Positions 10,467 through 20,233 of a stretch of DNA of 64,000 nucleotides are shown here, piece after piece. Both the position numbers and the translations under genes were made by a program. The stretch is from Kytococcus sedentarius DSM 20547 (GTDB lineage: Bacteria; Actinomycetota; Actinomycetes; Actinomycetales; Dermatophilaceae), in assembly GCF_000023925.1 (NCBI RefSeq), contig NC_013169.1:1736001-1800000 (forward strand), in the 5' to 3' direction. Within the stretch, counting starts at the first letter, position 1; each line of letters begins with the position of its first letter. The notes below the pieces were generated by a model that made no database searches, was not told where the DNA came from, and was given only the letters and a program-made list of their open reading frames with translations.

Positions 10467-10997
10467 TCAGCGGGCGTTGTAGAAGGGGTTGTTCTCCTTG
10501 CGCCACATCAGGACGATGATGACCAGCGCAAGCAGGGCCACCAGGACCGAGACCACCGTGGACAGCAGACCCGCCTGCGCCCCGGTCGGCATGAACAGGC
10601 CGATGAGGGTGAACAGGATGTTCAGCACACCGAGCACGGTGCCGGTGATGCGGGCCCAGTTCATGCCCTTGCCGTTCGCCCAGGCGTGCAGGAACCACAG
10701 CAGCGCACCGACGACGCCCAGCAGAACGGCGGTGATGATGCCGAAGGTCACGCTGCCGTCGACGACCTGGTCGGTGACCTCCTGGCCGTTGGCCTCGAGC
10801 TGCTCACGCACCGCATCGCGCATCTGGTCGCCCATGAAGAAGGCCGGGAGCATGCCCAGCAGCTGCACGATGCCGCCGAGCCACATGAGCTTGACGGCGA
10901 GGTCGAGGGGCTTGGGGCGGGTCAGGGGACCGCGCTGGCCGTGGTGCTCGTCGAGGGACGGGGCGGCCTGGAAGCCGCCGGGCTGGTTGTAGGTCAT
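10467..10997 (-). CDS. Four-helix membrane protein, unknown function
   Basis: 176 residues from the ATG at 10997, preceded by a GAGGA ribosome site. After a ~30-residue polar N-terminus there are four hydrophobic segments (LAVKLMWLGGIVQLLGML; FGIITAVLLGVVGALLWFLHAW; ITGTVLGVLNILFTLIGLF; LLSTVVSVLVALLALVIIVLMW) and a short C-terminal tail RKENNPFYNAR. The pattern WLHAWANGKGMNWARITGTVLG resembles small actinobacterial membrane proteins often annotated as hypothetical. No enzymatic motif is visible. It is convergent with sdaA and not in an operon. Confidence 0.75.
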   Translation of the reverse strand: MTYNQPGGFQAAPSLDEHHGQRGPLTRPKPLDLAVKLMWLGGIVQLLGMLPAFFMGDQMRDAVREQLEANGQEVTDQVVDGSVTFGIITAVLLGVVGALLWFLHAWANGKGMNWARITGTVLGVLNILFTLIGLFMPTGAQAGLLSTVVSVLVALLALVIIVLMWRKENNPFYNAR

Positions 10998-11159
10998 GGC
11001 AATCCTCGTGGTCGGGGTCGATGGGGGACGCTCACCGCGTGTGGACGGCGAACGTCCATTGTGGGGCCCCGGGCGCCACACGGCCCCCTTCCCGGGTCCG
11101 ACCACGGGCGGACGTTCGACCCCCGCCCCCGATGCGTTGAACCCGCCCCCGCGCCCCGG

Positions 11160-12866
11160 TCAACCCTCCAGCACCGCGGCCACCGCCTCGCGGGCCGCCG
11201 CCGGGTCCGCAGCGCCCAGGGCCGCCTCCGCCGCCGCGCGGCACTGCGCGTCGGTGGCCCGCGACAGCCGCTCCCCCACGGCGCTGACGGCACCGGCCGC
11301 CATCGACAGCGAACTCACGCCCAGGCCCACCAGCACGCACGCCAGGTCCGGGTCCGCCGCGGCCTCGCCACAGACCCCCACGGGTGCCCCCGCCGCCGCA
11401 CCGGCCCGTGCGGTCATCTCCACCAGCCGCAGCACCGCCGGCTGCCAGGGATCGGTCAGCCCAGCCAGCGAGGCCGTCATCCGGTCGGCGGCCATCGTGT
11501 ACTGCGCGAGGTCGTTCGTGCCGATCGAGACGAAGTCCACCTCGCGCACCAGCGCCTCGGCCTGCAGCGCCAGCGCCGGCACCTCCACCATCACTCCGGC
11601 CCGCAGCCCCCGCGAGCGCACCTGCTCGGCGAACGCGCGCGCCTCGGCGACGGTCGCCACCATCGGGGCCATGACCCAGGCGTCGGCGGCGTCCACCCCG
11701 GCCTGCGACGCGGCCCGCGCCACCGCATCGAGCTGCCGCTCCAGCAGCCCCGGGTCCACCTGCGCCAGGCGGTACCCGCGCACCCCCAGGGCGGGGTTCG
11801 GCTCGTCGGGCAGGGTGGCGAAGGCCAGCGGCTTGTCCGACCCCGCATCGAGGGTGCGCAGCACCACCTTGTGCCCGGCGAACGCGCCGAACACCTCGGC
11901 GTAGCGCGCCGCTTGGTCGTCCACGGTGGGTTCGGAACGTGCACCCAGGAAGAGCAGCTCGGTGCGGAACAGGCCCACCCCCTGGGCGTGCCCGGCCGCG
12001 GCGGCCCGCGCCCCGGCCCCGTCCTGCACGTTGGCCAGCAGCTCCACGCCCGTCCCGTCGGCCGTGCGGGCCGGCCCCGACCACGCCTCGATGCGGGCAC
12101 GCCGGTCGGCGTCCTGCGCCACCCGCCGCGCCGCCTCCTCGGCGTCGACCCCCCGGTCGAGCGTCCCGGCGCCCCCGTCCACCAGCACCGACTCCCCCGC
12201 CTCCAGCGCCTCGAGCCCGGCCACCCCGACCACGCAGGGGATGCCGTGCTGCCGGGCGATGATCGAGGTGTGGCTGGTCGGGCCGCCGGCGCTGGTGACG
12301 ATGGCCACCACCTGCTGCGGGTCGAGCCCCGCGGTGTCGGCGGGGGCGAGGTCCTCGGCGCACAGCACCGACGGCTCGGCGGGCGTGGGCACACCCGGCT
12401 CGGGCTGGCCGGTGAGCTCTGCGACCACGCGGTCACGGACGTCCCGCAGGTCGGTGGTGCGCTCGGCCATCACCCCGCCGAGCTTCTCGAAGGTCTCGAT
12501 GAAGCCCCCGATGGCGTGCGTTGTCGCCACCGCGGCCGGTTGCCCGGCCTCCACGGCCTGACGGGCCTGCTTGGCCCACCCGGTGTCCCGCGCAATGCCG
12601 GCCGTGGCCGCCAGCACCTCGGCCGCCGCGCCCGTGACCGCCGCAGCGCGCTCCTCCAGGCGGCTGGCCACGGCCTCGATCGCCGTCGCCAGACGCTCGG
12701 CCTCGGCCTCGCGCTCCCCCGCGGGCAGTTCGGCGCCGCTGGCGGGGGCCTCGGGGCGGGGCCGCGCCCACACCACCGGGGCGTGCACCACGCCCGGCAC
12801 CACCGGGGTGCCGGTGAGCTGGCGGGGCTGGTCTTCCGGGGTGCTGGTCGCGGGGACGCGGGGCAC
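11160..12866 (-). CDS. ptsI: PTS enzyme I
   Basis: 568 residues from the GTG at 12866, which has AGGAGGA 4-5 nt upstream. It is the phosphoenolpyruvate-protein phosphotransferase that starts the PTS phosphorelay in the cytoplasm. The swivelling histidine is in GGPTSHTSIIARQHGIPCVVG (His near residue 199). The PEP-binding barrel carries GVGLFRTELLFL, the acid cluster FVSIGTNDLAQYTMAADR, and GVCGEAAADP with the catalytic cysteine. Length is normal for EI. It is divergent from ptsH, its phosphate acceptor, and heads the GlcNAc PTS cluster; both probably share regulation from the 280-bp region between them. Confidence 0.95.
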   Translation of the reverse strand: MPRVPATSTPEDQPRQLTGTPVVPGVVHAPVVWARPRPEAPASGAELPAGEREAEAERLATAIEAVASRLEERAAAVTGAAAEVLAATAGIARDTGWAKQARQAVEAGQPAAVATTHAIGGFIETFEKLGGVMAERTTDLRDVRDRVVAELTGQPEPGVPTPAEPSVLCAEDLAPADTAGLDPQQVVAIVTSAGGPTSHTSIIARQHGIPCVVGVAGLEALEAGESVLVDGGAGTLDRGVDAEEAARRVAQDADRRARIEAWSGPARTADGTGVELLANVQDGAGARAAAAGHAQGVGLFRTELLFLGARSEPTVDDQAARYAEVFGAFAGHKVVLRTLDAGSDKPLAFATLPDEPNPALGVRGYRLAQVDPGLLERQLDAVARAASQAGVDAADAWVMAPMVATVAEARAFAEQVRSRGLRAGVMVEVPALALQAEALVREVDFVSIGTNDLAQYTMAADRMTASLAGLTDPWQPAVLRLVEMTARAGAAAGAPVGVCGEAAADPDLACVLVGLGVSSLSMAAGAVSAVGERLSRATDAQCRAAAEAALGAADPAAAREAVAAVLEG

Positions 12867-12970
12867 GGGATCCTCCTGGGGCGTGGTCACGCACGGGAGC
12901 CGGGGCCCGCGGCGTGTGGACTGCCCCTCAGTCTGCCCGCCGGACGACCACCTGTCCGCGCGGGCCGCAC

Positions 12971-13103
12971 CGCGCGTCGCCACGCCCGGCCCCGCACCCG
13001 CGCGTCGCCACGCCGGGCCCCGCACCTGCGGGGCCCGCCCCCCCATCGACCCCGGTCTGTGTGGGGAGCGCGGTCTGCGTGGCACCCTGTCCCCCATCGA
13101 TCC
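12971..13103. repeat. Tandem repeats and hairpin in ptsI-ptsH intergenic region
   Basis: Two copies of a 28-bp unit starting CGCGCGTCGCCACGCC lie at 12971 and 12999. A perfect 10-bp hairpin (GGGCCCCGCA with its complement, 2-nt loop) spans 13015-13036. Two copies of CCCCCATCGAYCCCGG are spaced 50 bp apart at about 13040 and 13090. The hairpin lies about 110 bp before the ptsH ATG and could be in its leader or could end antisense transcription. No operator could be named. Confidence 0.5.
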
Positions 13104-13145
13104 CGGCCGCCCCGCGCGGCCCGCCCCCTGTGAGAGGACCACCCC

Positions 13146-13403
13146 ATGGCCAGCAAGACCGTCACCGTCGGCTCCGCCGTCGGCCTGCACGCCCGCCCTG
13201 CCGCCGTCATCGCCGCCGCAGCGGGTGAGGTCGAGGCCGACGTGCAGATCGCCCTGGCCGGGGGTGACCCCGTGGACGCCTCCTCGAGCCTCATGATCAT
13301 GACCCTGGGCGCCGAGCAGGGCGCCGAGGTCACGGTCACCAGCGACGACGAGGCGGCCGTGGAGAAGGTCGCCGCCCTCGTGGAGCAGGACCTCGACGCC
13401 TGA
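13146..13403 (+). CDS. ptsH: PTS phosphocarrier HPr
   Basis: 85 residues, the normal HPr length. The phosphorylated His15 is in GLHARPAA with the supporting Arg17. The second site region DASSSLMIMTLGAEQG places a serine at 46, the position phosphorylated by HPr kinase in Firmicutes, although actinobacteria usually lack that kinase. HPr passes phosphate from EI (divergent ptsI) to the IIA protein encoded at 19020. It is a single gene followed immediately by palindromic repeat copy A, which may also act as its terminator. Confidence 0.96.
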   Translation: MASKTVTVGSAVGLHARPAAVIAAAAGEVEADVQIALAGGDPVDASSSLMIMTLGAEQGAEVTVTSDDEAAVEKVAALVEQDLDA

Positions 13404-13420
13404 GGCCTCCCCACCCCACC

Positions 13421-13494
13421 CACAAACTGTCGTCCCCTCGTCCACACTGACCCGTGTCCGCACGGCAGTGTGGACGAGGGGACGACAGTTTGTG
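13421..13494. repeat. Palindromic repeat element, copy A
   Basis: A perfect 29-bp inverted repeat (13421-13449 with 13466-13494; arm begins CACAAACTGTCGTCCCCTCG) encloses a 16-nt loop. The loop forms its own 5-bp stem CCGTG/CACGG with TCCG between. Related copies are at 14658-14719 and 41494-41555. It starts 18 bp after the ptsH stop and lies 110 bp before the DUF559 gene. The element is too large and too conserved between loci for a simple terminator. Confidence 0.9.
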
Positions 13495-13604
13495 CACAGC
13501 AGATGCGTTGGCTGGCCGTCGAGGGGCCAGCGGGCACCACATCGTCCACAGGGCCACCGGGTCTCCCCGACCCCGGCCGTCCGCGGGGCGCGACGCTGGC
13601 ACCC

Positions 13605-14630
13605 ATGGACCGAGACACCACCCCAGGACCGACTCACCCGGGCCCCGTGTCCCAGGACCATGGTGGGAGCCCGCGGCCCGAGCCCGGCACCGTGCACCTC
13701 CTGGACCACGTGCGGTGGCGGGACGGCGTCACCACCCTCGCCCGACTCGAGGCCGTCCACGTCTCCCCGTCCTCGCTGGCCCGGGCCGTCCGGCTCGGGC
13801 TGTGTTGGCGTCCGGCTCCGGGCATCGTGGCCCGCGGGCAACGCCCGGAGGATTCCGGAGCAGTCCACCGCCTGCGCACCCTCGGGTACCTCCTCCACCG
13901 TCCCGGCGAGTGCGCCGCATCGGCCACTGCACTGACGATGTGGGGCCTCCCACTGCTCGGCCGGCCCGGTCCCGTGCACCTCGGGGGCCCGCGCGGCCGT
14001 ATCCGGCAGGGCGCCGGTGCCCTGCGCCTCCTGCCCCACCACGCACCTCCCGAGAGCGTCGTTCCGCCCGGGTGCCGCGAGACCTGGGCTGTCAGTGACC
14101 TGCCCCGGGCGCTGGTGGCGCACGCCTCGGAGCGGGAGTCGACGGTTGCCGCAGCCCTGGTTCCTCTGGATGCTGCCCTGCAGCGCCGGCTCGTGACCCG
14201 TGACGAGGTCGCCGAGGTGGTCCAGCCCAACCGGTGGGGGGTCCGCAAGGCGCGCGCCGTCCTGGACCTGGCGGATGCCGGGAGCGAGTCCCCCGGTGAG
14301 ACCCTCACCCGCCTGGCGCTGGTACGCGGCGGTTTGCGGCCCACCAGTCAGGTGCGCATCGCCACCCGCGAGGGCACCTACCGAGTGGACCTGCTCCTGG
14401 AGGCCGAGCGGATCGTCGTGGAGTTCGACGGGGCGGTGAAGTACGACGGGGTGCAGGGGCGCGACGCACTGGTCGCGGAGAAGCGACGCGAGGACGCCCT
14501 GCGCGAGGCCGGGTACAACGTCCTGCGCGTGACCTGGCGGGACGTGGTGACTGCGGATGCCGCCGGGCGCCTGCTCCATCGGGTGCAACAACTCACACGT
14601 CAGGTGGGGCGGCGCCCGGGCGGGGGCTGA
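13605..14630 (+). CDS. DUF559 endonuclease-like protein
   Basis: 341 residues from the ATG at 13605. The N-terminal ~240 residues resemble the actinobacterial AbiEi-like/winged-helix proteins that accompany DUF559, but no motif is decisive. The C-terminal ~90 residues match the DUF559 (VSR-like restriction endonuclease fold) pattern: an early Glu in SPGETLTRLALVRGG, then YRVDLLLEAERIVVEFDG with the candidate metal-binding Asp and Glu-x-Asp, then Lys/Arg-rich EKRREDALREAGYNVLRVTW. The gene sits alone between palindromic repeats A and B, inside an otherwise coherent PTS/GlcNAc locus, which suggests it arrived as a cassette. Nuclease activity is inferred, not shown. Confidence 0.75.
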   Translation: MDRDTTPGPTHPGPVSQDHGGSPRPEPGTVHLLDHVRWRDGVTTLARLEAVHVSPSSLARAVRLGLCWRPAPGIVARGQRPEDSGAVHRLRTLGYLLHRPGECAASATALTMWGLPLLGRPGPVHLGGPRGRIRQGAGALRLLPHHAPPESVVPPGCRETWAVSDLPRALVAHASERESTVAAALVPLDAALQRRLVTRDEVAEVVQPNRWGVRKARAVLDLADAGSESPGETLTRLALVRGGLRPTSQVRIATREGTYRVDLLLEAERIVVEFDGAVKYDGVQGRDALVAEKRREDALREAGYNVLRVTWRDVVTADAAGRLLHRVQQLTRQVGRRPGGG

Positions 14631-14657
14631 CGCGGGCGGCGACACCGACCCGCAGTT

Positions 14658-14719
14658 CTGTCTTCTCCCCGTCCACCGTGACCCGTGTCCGCGCGTCAGG
14701 GTGGACGGGGAGAAGACAG
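14658..14719. repeat. Palindromic repeat element, copy B
   Basis: A perfect 20-bp inverted repeat (14658-14677 with 14700-14719; arm CTGTCTTCTCCCCGTCCACC) has a loop containing ACCCGTGTCCGCGCGTC, nearly the same loop as copy A and in the same orientation. It begins 27 bp after the DUF559 stop. With copy A it brackets that gene. Confidence 0.88.
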
Positions 14720-14764
14720 TTTGCTTGGGGGCATGGTTTGCGTGGGAGGGCGTTGGGCGGGGGC

Positions 14765-16069
14765 TCAGCAGTCCGGCCGCACCACCCACTCCCCGCGCCG
14801 CAGCACGCCGCGGACTCCCCACTGCTCGTCCAGCACCACCGCGTCGGCCACACCGCCGGCGCGGAGGTGCCCGATGCCGGGCGCCGGCTCACCACCACAG
14901 CTCAGGCCGGGGGCCGGGAGGCCGACCTCCCTGCCGGGCGCCGGCTCACCCAGCCCCACCATCGATGCGGGCGCGCTCGTCACCGCACGCAGCACCGCCT
15001 CGGGCTCCACCCCCGCCACCTCGATGGCGTGGCGCACCGCATCGGCCAGGGTCAAGGTGCTGCCCGCGATGGCGCCCCCGTCCACCAGCCGGGCCACGCC
15101 GTCGGTCACGCGCACGGCCAACCCCCCGAGCCGATAGTCCCCGTCGGGCTGCCCGGCGGCGGACATGGCATCGGTGACCAGCACCGCCCGCTCGCCGGCG
15201 ATCCGCATCGCGCCGGCAAGGATCGGCGGGGCGAGGTGCACCCCGTCGGCGATCAGCTCGATCCACACCCGGTCGTCCTCCAACGCCGCCGTCACCGGCC
15301 CGGGATCCCGGTGGTGGATCCCCCGCATCGCGTTGAACAGGTGCGTGGCCGCCGTGGCGCCGCCGGCGAACGCCCGCGCCGCCTGCTCGTGCGTCGCGTC
15401 GGTGTGGCCCACGGCCGCCACGATCCCCCGCTCAGTCAGCGCCGTCACGAACTCCTGCCCGCCCGCGAGCTCGGGCGCGAGGGTCACCATCCGCACCCCA
15501 CCCGCGGCAGCCTCCTGGATGCGGTCGAGCGCCGCCGGGTCCGGGGCCTGCAGCAGCTCCGGGTCGTGGGCGCCGCGGTGGTCGGGGCTGAGCCACGGCC
15601 CCTCCAGGTGGATGCCCAGCAGGTCCCCGGACGCGACGAACGGCGCCAGGGTGCGGGCCCGCTCGCACAGGTCGCCGATGCCCTCGGTGACCGTGGACGC
15701 CATCGAGCTGGTGGTCCCGGCGGCGCGGTGGGTGGCGAGCACGCGGGCGATGCCGTCGGCGTCGTCGGAGAAGGACGCTCCCCCGCCGCCGTGGCAGTGG
15801 ACGTCGACGAATCCGGGCGCCAGGGTCCAGCCGCGCGGCAGGTCGACGACCGCCCCCTCCGGTGCGGGAGACCCACCCTCCGATGCGGGGAGCGCGACGT
15901 CCGCCGGGAGCGCGGCGTCCGCCGGGAGCGCACCGCCCGGCCGGGACGCACTGTCCGCGGGCCCACCCCGGGCCTCAACGAGCGCGGCGACCCGGTCACC
16001 CTCGACGTGGAGGGTGGCCGGGCCGCCGAACCGGTGGCCGTCGAAGAGGCGGTGGGTGCGCAGGAGCAT
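14765..16069 (-). CDS. nagA: N-acetylglucosamine-6-phosphate deacetylase
   Basis: 434 residues from the ATG at 16069 (GGTGAGGA lies 7 nt upstream; a GTG at 16087 is possible). The enzyme removes acetate from GlcNAc-6-P to give glucosamine-6-P. It is an amidohydrolase-fold protein: the metal motif is FVDVHCHGGGG, then HLEGPW, GHTDATHEQAARAFAGGATAATHLFNAM with two metal or substrate histidines, and the catalytic Asp in VTDAMSAAG. A ~45-residue Pro/Ala/Asp-rich insert near residues 40-80 is encoded by short GC-rich repeats (GACGCCGC-type units) and is unusual. It is 89 bp downstream of the IIC gene in the same direction, so likely co-transcribed. Confidence 0.92.
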   Translation of the reverse strand: MLLRTHRLFDGHRFGGPATLHVEGDRVAALVEARGGPADSASRPGGALPADAALPADVALPASEGGSPAPEGAVVDLPRGWTLAPGFVDVHCHGGGGASFSDDADGIARVLATHRAAGTTSSMASTVTEGIGDLCERARTLAPFVASGDLLGIHLEGPWLSPDHRGAHDPELLQAPDPAALDRIQEAAAGGVRMVTLAPELAGGQEFVTALTERGIVAAVGHTDATHEQAARAFAGGATAATHLFNAMRGIHHRDPGPVTAALEDDRVWIELIADGVHLAPPILAGAMRIAGERAVLVTDAMSAAGQPDGDYRLGGLAVRVTDGVARLVDGGAIAGSTLTLADAVRHAIEVAGVEPEAVLRAVTSAPASMVGLGEPAPGREVGLPAPGLSCGGEPAPGIGHLRAGGVADAVVLDEQWGVRGVLRRGEWVVRPDC

Positions 16070-16158
16070 GGCCCCATCCTCACCCACGCCGGCCCCCGGT
16101 GCCCCGCAGCGCTGCGGGCCACCGGGTCGGCCGGGACGGGCAGGGTCGGCCGGGACGG

Positions 16159-17451
<1,293 letters not shown>

Positions 17452-17599
17452 GGTCGTGCTCCTCGATGGGGGGTGGGTGCCGCTCGTCGGCTGGGTGCGT
17501 GCGGTGGCGGGGGGCCACCCGGCGGGGTCCGGCGCCCTGCCCTAGCGTGGGGTGCGGGGCTCCGAGACCTCCGTGACACCACGCAGAGGGGAAGAAGTG

Positions 17600-18697
17600 A
17601 TGGACTCCACACCACGTGGCGCCGACCCGCAGACCATCGCCGGCCGGCACATGGCCGCCGAGATCGCCGAGCAGCCCGAGGCGGTCGCCCGCACCCTGGA
17701 CCACCTGCTGCCGGTGCGCCCCGAGCTCACCCGGCTTCTGCAGGGCGCCCAGCGCGTCACCTTCTGCGCGCGGGGCTCCAGCGACAACGCGGCCCTCTAC
17801 GGCCGCTACCTGATGGAGGCCCGGTGCCAGATCGCCTCCGGCCACGTGGCCCCGAGCATCGCCACCCACTACCGCACGGACACCGACCTTACGGGCGCCG
17901 TCGTGGTGAGCATCAGCCAGTCCGGCCGCACCGAGGAGATCGTGGCCGGCCAGGAGTGGGCCCGTCGCAACGGTGCGCGCACGGTGGCGATCACCAACTA
18001 CGACGACTCCCCGCTGGCGGCCGCGGCCGACATCGCGCTGGTGACGCGCGCCGGGCAGGAGCAGGCCGTCCCGGCCACCAAGACCTACACCACCCAGTTG
18101 GCCGCCGTCGCCGTCCTGGCCGCGGCCGCGACCGACCTCCGCGGCGCCAACCAGCCCGACGCCTGGGAGGCGGAGCTCGCCGGCGTGCCGGCGGCCATGC
18201 AGTCACTCCTGAACCGTGCGGACGCCGTGGCCCCGCTGGTGGCCGCCTGGCAGGAGCGCCCCGACATGGTCGTCACCTCCCGCGGCATCTGCCTGGGCAC
18301 CGCCCTGGAGACGGCCCTGAAGGCGGAGGAGACCTGCCTGCGCTCGGTGCGCGCCTACTCCTACGCCGACCTGCGGCACGGCCCCATTGCGGCGGTGGAC
18401 AGCAGCGAGGCGATCACCCTGCTCGCCCCGGCGGACGGACCGATGGTGGCGCCCCTGACCGACCTCGCCACGCAGGTGGCCGAGCGGGGCGCGCGGGTGG
18501 TCGGCATCGGCGGGGACGCCGCGTTCGCCGCGGCGGTCGCCCACCACGTGCCCGGGCCGGACCTGCCCGAGCACCTCGCGCCGCTGGGGCTCGTGCTGCC
18601 GGGGCAGCTCGCCTGCCTGGACCTCGCCCGCCGCACCGGGCTCGACCCCGACTCCCCCGAGGGCCTGCGCAAGGTCACCCGCACCGACCGCGGCTGA
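17600..18697 (+). CDS. SIS-domain aminosugar deaminase/isomerase
   Basis: 365 residues from the ATG at 17600 (AGAGGGGAAGAAG just upstream; GTG 17597 is in frame). Two SIS domains: the first has FCARGSSDNAA and SISQSGRTEE, the second TSRGICLGTALETALKAEETC and YADLRHGP. This matches the AgaS/NagB-II group and the isomerase half of GlmS, without the glutaminase. In this locus it most likely converts glucosamine-6-P to fructose-6-P and ammonia, replacing the classical NagB, which is not seen here. It is the first gene of a plus-strand operon with IIB (95 bp on) and IIA. Confidence 0.82.
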   Translation: MDSTPRGADPQTIAGRHMAAEIAEQPEAVARTLDHLLPVRPELTRLLQGAQRVTFCARGSSDNAALYGRYLMEARCQIASGHVAPSIATHYRTDTDLTGAVVVSISQSGRTEEIVAGQEWARRNGARTVAITNYDDSPLAAAADIALVTRAGQEQAVPATKTYTTQLAAVAVLAAAATDLRGANQPDAWEAELAGVPAAMQSLLNRADAVAPLVAAWQERPDMVVTSRGICLGTALETALKAEETCLRSVRAYSYADLRHGPIAAVDSSEAITLLAPADGPMVAPLTDLATQVAERGARVVGIGGDAAFAAAVAHHVPGPDLPEHLAPLGLVLPGQLACLDLARRTGLDPDSPEGLRKVTRTDRG

Positions 18698-18792
18698 CGC
18701 CCACCGGGGGCTCGATGCGGGGAGCACACCTCTTCCTGCCGGCCGCCCCGGGTGGGATGATGGTCCTTCCCCATCCCTCCCAGGAGGCACCC

Positions 18793-19023
18793 ATGAACAA
18801 GGCCGAGCAGATCCTCGCCGCCCTCGGCGGCTCCGACAACGTCGTCGACATCGAGCCCTGCATCACGCGGCTGCGCACGACGGTGAAGGACCCGGCGAAG
18901 GTGGACCAGGCGGCCCTGAAGGCCTCCGGCGCCCACGGCGTGATGGCCGCCGGCACCGTCGTGCAGGTCGTGGTCGGTCCGCAAGCCGACACCATCGCCG
19001 AGGACATCGAGGACCTGCGGTGA
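18793..19023 (+). CDS. PTS IIB, glucose/GlcNAc family
   Basis: 76 residues, the size of a free-standing IIB domain. The phosphorylated cysteine is Cys23 in IEPCITRLRTTV, the family signature. The remainder (KASGAHGVMAAGTVVQVVVGPQADTIAEDI) matches the conserved IIB fold. A strong CAGGAGG ribosome site precedes the ATG by 6 nt. Its stop overlaps the GTG of the IIA gene by 4 bp, so the two are coupled. It takes phosphate from IIA and gives it to the sugar bound by the IIC protein encoded at 16159-17451. Confidence 0.93.
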   Translation: MNKAEQILAALGGSDNVVDIEPCITRLRTTVKDPAKVDQAALKASGAHGVMAAGTVVQVVVGPQADTIAEDIEDLR

Positions 19024-19475
19024 CCGACGTCCTGGCCCCCTGCGCCGGGACGGTGCTGCCGCTGGCCGAGGTGCCGGACCAGGTCTTCGCCACGCAGATG
19101 GTGGGCGCCGGCGTCGCCGTCGACCCGCTGCGGCCGGAGGGCAACCCCGGACGCGTCACCGTGGTCTCCCCGCTCGCCGGCACGCTGCTCAAGGTCCACC
19201 CCCACGCCTTCGTGGTGATGGGCGAGGGCCAGGGCGTGCTGGTGCACTTGGGCATCGACACCGTCCAGCTCGAGGGCGAGGGATTCGAGGTGCACGTGGC
19301 CGAGAAGGACACCGTCGCCGCCGGCGATCCGATCGTCTCCTGGGACCCCGCCGCCGTCGATGCGGGGGGCCGCAGCGCGCTGGTGCCGGTGGTGGTCATG
19401 GACTCCCCCGCCGACAGCATCGAGCCCGCCGCCACCGGTGAGGTGACGACGGGTCAGGTGCTCTTCGCGCTCTGA
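19020..19475 (+). CDS. crr: PTS IIA, glucose type (Crr-like)
   Basis: 151 residues from the GTG at 19020. It is a beta-barrel phosphocarrier: the active histidine is His76 in VLVHLGIDT, assisted by His60 in LLKVHPHAF. LSPLAGT is represented by VSPLAGTLL, and the C-terminal strand is TTGQVLFAL. It accepts phosphate from HPr. Organisation with separate IIB and IIC genes is typical of Streptomyces-type GlcNAc systems. The stop is followed by hairpins at 19481-19543. Confidence 0.93.
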   Translation: MTDVLAPCAGTVLPLAEVPDQVFATQMVGAGVAVDPLRPEGNPGRVTVVSPLAGTLLKVHPHAFVVMGEGQGVLVHLGIDTVQLEGEGFEVHVAEKDTVAAGDPIVSWDPAAVDAGGRSALVPVVVMDSPADSIEPAATGEVTTGQVLFAL

Positions 19476-19480
19476 GGACG

Positions 19481-19543
19481 GATCCCCGGGGCGGACCGCT
19501 CCCGCTGTGGGAGTCTCCCCCGGGGCACCGGCCTCGGGGGATC
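19481..19543. terminator. Nested hairpins between convergent genes
   Basis: GATCCCC at 19481 can pair with GGGGATC ending at 19543. Inside it CTCCC/GGGAG (19499-19513) forms a small hairpin with a 5-nt loop. It is placed between the IIA stop and the stop of the minus-strand gene at 19550, and probably serves both. Confidence 0.45.
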
Positions 19544-19549
19544 GCCCTG

Positions 19550-20131
19550 TCAGCGGGTGGCTGCCGGGGGTGCCAGCGGCCGCTCCCCGGAGGGCGCCTG
19601 CAGGTCGCGACGGTCCTCGCGCAGCGGGTGGTACATGGTGAACGAGTCGAACCACCGGGTGGAGGCCGGCAGGAAGAGCAGCGCCGTGGCCACGGCGCCC
19701 ACGGCCAGCATGGCGCCGGCCAGCACTTGCATGGCCTGGTTGAGCGCGATGCCCCCGCCGAGAGCCCAACTCCCCAGCGCCAGGAGACCGGTGAGGAAGA
19801 GCCCGACGACGATGGGGCGGCTGGGACCTTCCCCGCGCAGGGTCACGACGGCGCCGGTGAGCCACAGCAGGGCCGAGGCCGCGCCGAGCACCAGCGAGGT
19901 GCCGTTGACCACCTGCCGTGCCTGCTCGGCATCCCCACTCCACCCCCTGACCGCGGCGTCACGGAGCCGGTCGTTGACCTCCTCGGGAGTCACCAGCCCA
20001 CCGGTGTCGACCCACCACCCCCGGGTGGCCCCCAGCGCCCACACCAGCGAGAGCCCGGCACCCAGCACCATCAGCCCAGCGGCGGCCGGGACCGCAGCGG
20101 GTCGGTTCGGTTGGCGCTCGTTGCGGGTCAT
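19550..20131 (-). CDS. Four-helix membrane protein, unknown
   Basis: 193 residues from the ATG at 20131. Four hydrophobic segments are visible: AAGLMVLGAGLSLVWALGA, then after an extracytoplasmic ~45-residue loop LVLGAASALLWLTGAVVTL, IVVGLFLTGLLALGSWALGGG and VLAGAMLAVGAVATALLFL. The C-terminal ~40 residues are polar, with RWFDSFTMYHPLREDRRD. It resembles no enzyme I recognise. It is convergent with the PTS operon and divergent from the MauE/thioredoxin gene by 102 bp. Confidence 0.7.
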   Translation of the reverse strand: MTRNERQPNRPAAVPAAAGLMVLGAGLSLVWALGATRGWWVDTGGLVTPEEVNDRLRDAAVRGWSGDAEQARQVVNGTSLVLGAASALLWLTGAVVTLRGEGPSRPIVVGLFLTGLLALGSWALGGGIALNQAMQVLAGAMLAVGAVATALLFLPASTRWFDSFTMYHPLREDRRDLQAPSGERPLAPPAATR

Positions 20132-20233
20132 GGGGTCTCCTCGGGGTCGGCCCTCAGGCGGCGTGCTCGTAGTGAAGCAGGTCACACCGGGCGCCGCGTC
20201 AACCCCTGGTCGCATTCGCGGGATACTGCGGTC

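Noticed and set aside
12971-13103. CRISPR-like array from tandem repeats near ptsH
   Set aside because: Only two copies of a 28-bp unit without spacers and no cas genes; simple tandem duplication.
13421-13494. Ordinary terminator for ptsH
   Set aside because: It may terminate, but a 29-bp perfect stem with a conserved loop also found at two other places marks a repeat family.
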